7,685 nt of DNA from the NCBI GenBank assembly GCA_964625525.1, contig CAZVEE010000123.1:1-7685 (forward strand). Direction: 5' to 3'. Shown piece by piece: positions 5,538 through 7,685 of the stretch. Position numbers and translations under genes: made by a program. This stretch comes from CAZVEE01 sp964625525 (GTDB lineage: Bacteria; Pseudomonadota; Alphaproteobacteria; JAJFIK01). Position 1 is the first letter of the stretch; each line of letters starts with the position of its first letter. The notes below the pieces were generated by a model. That model had not been told where the DNA came from, did no database searches, and saw nothing but the letters and a program-made list of their open reading frames with translations.

Positions 5538-7064
5538 ATGCTCCACGATCTGAAAAGCGATCCGGATCGCGTCTTTTCGGACCGGTATGATGTCTGCATC
5601 GCCGGGGGCGGTGTGGCCGGTATCGCGTTGGCGCTGCGGCTGCACGGGCAGGGCAAACGGGTGCTGCTGCTGGAAGGCGGCGGGCGCGATTACTCGCAGG
5701 ACTCCCAGGACTGCTATCGCGGCAGTGTGGTCGGGAAGGCCTATTACGACCTGGAGATCACACGCCTGCGTCATTTGGGCGGGACCTCCAATCACTGGGC
5801 CGGTTACCTGCGCCCGCTGGAAGCTCACGATTTTGAACGCACCGAAAGCATTGCTGGCTCCGGGTGGCCCATCGCCCATGGCGATTTGCGCCCCTTTGAA
5901 GACGAAACCTGCGATTTCTTCGGTATTGAGCGTTACAGCGCGTTGGAACGGCCCAGCACCTTGCCGGACGACAAAGGTCACCTGCGCGAGATCCGCTTTC
6001 AAAACCGCTTCCAGCAAGTGGGCGAGGACAATCTACCGGCTTTGCGCGACGCGGCAGGCATTGATCTCGTGCTCAATGCCAATGCGGTGGATCTGACACT
6101 CGAAGGCGACCGGATCACGGGGCTCACCTATCGCAGTTATCCGCCCTTCGATCAGGCGCGCGAGGCGCGGGCCGATGCCTATGTGCTGGCCATGGGGGGG
6201 CTTGAAAATCCCCGCTTCCTGCTCAATTGCACGCGCCAGCGGCCGATGGGGATTGGCAATGAGTACGATCAAGTTGGCCGCTATTTCCAAGAACACCCGC
6301 ACTATACGGCCGGGATTTACATGATCGATCCGACGGCCTCCACATTGGGGCGCGAACGGCGTTTTCTGCAAACCACGCGGTCTTTCATCCGGCGCGAAGG
6401 CATCGGCATTGGCTCTTTGACTTGCGAAGTCATTGACAATCTTGAGGAGCGCAGCCGGACATGGCGTGAGTTTTCTCAAGATGTGATCTGCGCCAGTGAC
6501 ACATTAAGCAACGTCTACACCAGCCTGCGTCCGGCTGCCTGGAACAACGAGGACAATACAAAACCCTGGTTCTGCACGCCCCAACTGGCTGAAAATGTGC
6601 CCAATGCCGGCATTCTTTATGGCATCACCCAACAGGTCCCCAATGCGTCCAGCCGGGTGAGTCTGGGGGAGGAGCGGGATGTGTTTGGGCAGCGTCGGAT
6701 CGCCCTGGACTGGCAACTGACCGAGCAAGATCACCGAACATTCGCCGCCACGGCGCTGGAGTTCGGCCGCTATCTGGCACGCACGGACCAGGGGCGCGTG
6801 CGGCTTCAGGACTGGGTCAATCGCGGGCATGCCATGCCCGATGTTTCCGATGGCGAAAAAGCGGGGGGCTTTCATCACATGGGCACGACCCGCATGGGCG
6901 GCTCGCCCCGAGACGGTGTCGTGGACCAGGATTGCAAGGTGTTCGGCACGGACAATCTCTATATTGCCGGGTCGAGTGTGTTTCGCACTGCTGGACACGC
7001 CAACCCGACTTTCACATTGACGCAACTGGCCTTTCGTCTCGCCGATCATTTGGCGCGCGGGTGA
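5538..7064 (+). CDS. GMC-family FAD-dependent oxidoreductase (dehydrogenase subunit)
   Basis: This 508-residue flavoprotein oxidises an alcohol or sugar-type substrate and passes electrons to an acceptor; the substrate is unknown. The start at 5538 is chosen because GAGGGG (5523-5528) lies 9 bases upstream, while a TTG at 5529 would touch it. Residues 17-46 form the ADP-binding fold: YDVCIAGGGVAGIALALRL with Gly23/Gly25/Gly28 and Glu46 at the end of the second strand. A GGTSNHWAG segment near residue 85 is the FAD loop. The C-terminal domain has HHMGTTRMGG (His446 aligns by motif with catalytic His516 of glucose oxidase) and GHANPTFTL (His487, Asn489, the second catalytic position). Layout resembles the gluconate/fructose/sorbitol dehydrogenase branch. 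No signal peptide or membrane helix is seen, so export probably depends on the Tat protein encoded just before it. No cytochrome c subunit follows, so the electron acceptor is unclear. Confidence 0.93.
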   Translation: MLHDLKSDPDRVFSDRYDVCIAGGGVAGIALALRLHGQGKRVLLLEGGGRDYSQDSQDCYRGSVVGKAYYDLEITRLRHLGGTSNHWAGYLRPLEAHDFERTESIAGSGWPIAHGDLRPFEDETCDFFGIERYSALERPSTLPDDKGHLREIRFQNRFQQVGEDNLPALRDAAGIDLVLNANAVDLTLEGDRITGLTYRSYPPFDQAREARADAYVLAMGGLENPRFLLNCTRQRPMGIGNEYDQVGRYFQEHPHYTAGIYMIDPTASTLGRERRFLQTTRSFIRREGIGIGSLTCEVIDNLEERSRTWREFSQDVICASDTLSNVYTSLRPAAWNNEDNTKPWFCTPQLAENVPNAGILYGITQQVPNASSRVSLGEERDVFGQRRIALDWQLTEQDHRTFAATALEFGRYLARTDQGRVRLQDWVNRGHAMPDVSDGEKAGGFHHMGTTRMGGSPRDGVVDQDCKVFGTDNLYIAGSSVFRTAGHANPTFTLTQLAFRLADHLARG

Positions 7065-7155
7065 GGCGCCAGGCCACGGACCACAATGCTCTTAAGGTGT
7101 TGGACGGTGCCGTGCCGCTAGCCTGCTCTGCTGTTTTGACGGGAATAGGAGCGTG

Positions 7156-7266
7156 ATGGTTGTGGGGCACGTCAGTCTTACAAGCGTCGGGCTCGCGGTG
7201 TGCTGCGGTGTCCAGGCGTCTGTTGCCTATTTGTGCTTGCCCCGATCCGTCAGCGTGGCACACTAA
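7156..7266 (+). CDS. Possible 36-residue hydrophobic small protein
   Basis: ATG 7156 is preceded by AGGAG (7147-7151) at 4 bases; a GTG at 7153 in the same frame is too close to that site. The peptide starts MVVGHVSLTSVGLAV, continues with a Cys pair and a hydrophobic stretch that could form one membrane helix, and ends LPRSVSVAH at TAA 7264-7266. It stops 35 bases before the next gene, in the same direction. I do not recognise it. The ribosome binding site and location support it; length and lack of homology knowledge count against it. Confidence 0.35.
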   Translation: MVVGHVSLTSVGLAVCCGVQASVAYLCLPRSVSVAH

Positions 7267-7301
7267 CGCATCGTGGATCCTCCCAGAGTATGGAGGCGGT
7301 C

Positions 7302-7553
7302 ATGCGCTTATTGAAGATCGTGCTGTATACGATCATCGGAGCGGTTATTGGCTCCGTGATTTATTTCCTTCTGGTTGATGGCCAGTTGCCCGACGATTTG
7401 GGCGTGTCGATGCTGATGAATTTTGGTGGAGCGGCCGGTGCCGGCGCGGGCTTCTTTTCCGGGTTCTCAAGCATGTCCCGGTCAAACCGGGATGACGACG
7501 ATTTCGCCGATCCCTACGACCATGATGGTTTCGGGTCCGCCGGTCCGAATTAA
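7302..7553 (+). CDS. Small two-helix membrane protein with acidic tail, unknown function
   Basis: An 83-residue protein. ATG 7302 is chosen because GGAGG (7292-7296) lies 5 bases upstream and the product then starts MRLLKIVLYTIIGAV, a normal inner-membrane start; the frame is open upstream but that part is not membrane-like. Residues 4-25 form a hydrophobic helix rich in Ile/Val, a short loop (DGQLPDDLG) follows, and residues 35-57 form a second Gly/Ala-rich helix with a small-residue pattern (NFGGAAGAGAGFFSGF) suited to helix packing. The tail, about residues 60-83, is polar with DDDD at 64-67 and several Asp, His and Gly, possibly metal-binding or simply soluble. I do not recognise the family. 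Confidence 0.75.
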   Translation: MRLLKIVLYTIIGAVIGSVIYFLLVDGQLPDDLGVSMLMNFGGAAGAGAGFFSGFSSMSRSNRDDDDFADPYDHDGFGSAGPN

Positions 7554-7568
7554 GCCTCGCCTCTGAGC

Positions 7569-7665
7569 GGCTCTGAGATTGCGGCTCTCGGTCTTTGGTT
7601 TGGCGCGCTGTCCGGGCGGAAAACCGCGCGCACTTTTCCTGAAAGCGCTCTAGGATTGCGGCTCT
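7569..7665 (+). repeat. Imperfect 20-bp direct repeat in the right-hand intergenic region
   Basis: GGCTCTGAGATTGCGGCTCT (7569-7588) and CGCTCTAGGATTGCGGCTCT (7646-7665) agree at 17 of 20 positions and lie 77 bp apart. The octamer GCGGCTCT occurs three times (7567, 7581, 7658). Near the window edge CTGGG...CCCAG can also pair. The function is unknown; it could be part of a repeat that continues beyond the window. Confidence 0.5.
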
Positions 7666-7685
7666 GGGGCAGCAGCCCAGGAGCG

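Noticed and set aside
5265..6017. A 250-codon minus-strand frame opposite the Tat/GMC genes
   Set aside because: It lies antisense to well-supported genes and shows no family motif; this is a by-product of high GC in the third codon position.
7600..7640. GCGCGC...GCGCGC stem followed by TTTT as a terminator after the small membrane protein
   Set aside because: The arms are short, the loop is about 20 bases and two bases separate the stem from the T run; too weak to call.
7569..7665. A CRISPR-like array
   Set aside because: There are only two imperfect copies, 77 bp apart, with no regular spacer series and no cas gene.

Overview
The window looks like an alphaproteobacterial chromosome. Coding GC is high, the AlaC-type aminotransferase reads like alphaproteobacterial members of its family, and there is a Gram-negative OmpA-like porin and a Tat-dependent oxidoreductase pair. 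A marine Caulobacterales/Hyphomonadales-type relative is my guess; no rRNA or marker gene is present to fix it.

Left third (1-2100): a decaying, mobile-element-rich zone. Base 1 lies inside the 3' end of an IS3-family transposase whose element appears to end at 168. It abuts a truncated minus-strand reading frame (169-311). Upstream of that on the minus strand is a broken SDR / thioester-reductase-like gene (1419 to 312) with two frameshifts and a stop codon. A perfect TATAAT precedes it. Next come the C-terminal third of an IS1380-family transposase (minus strand, 1999 to 1664) and, fused in frame to its broken edge, a short stretch resembling a VPDSG-CTERM exosortase sorting tail.

Middle (2100-4860): an intact housekeeping-like part on the plus strand. 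A possible 32-codon reading frame has a 7-3-7 inverted repeat over its ribosome binding site. It is followed by an OmpA-family outer-membrane protein with signal peptide, beta-barrel, Pro/Ala linker and peptidoglycan-binding domain, then a good intrinsic terminator, then a PLP aminotransferase of the AlaC / LL-diaminopimelate aminotransferase-like group.

Right part (4861-7685): a 465-bp gene-free gap whose first 300 bp are strikingly AT-rich (about 40% GC by hand count). It leads into a two-gene operon: a 68-residue protein that is almost only a Tat signal plus a short acidic tail, and a GMC-family flavin dehydrogenase that has no signal of its own. The simplest reading is that the small protein carries the folded flavoprotein through the Tat pore. 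Downstream are a possible 36-codon hydrophobic reading frame and a small two-helix membrane protein with an acidic tail. The window ends in non-coding sequence with an imperfect 20-bp direct repeat.

The most interesting items are the minimal Tat-escort/GMC pair, the VPDSG-like tail captured by a transposase remnant, and the dyad-covered ribosome binding site upstream of ompA.
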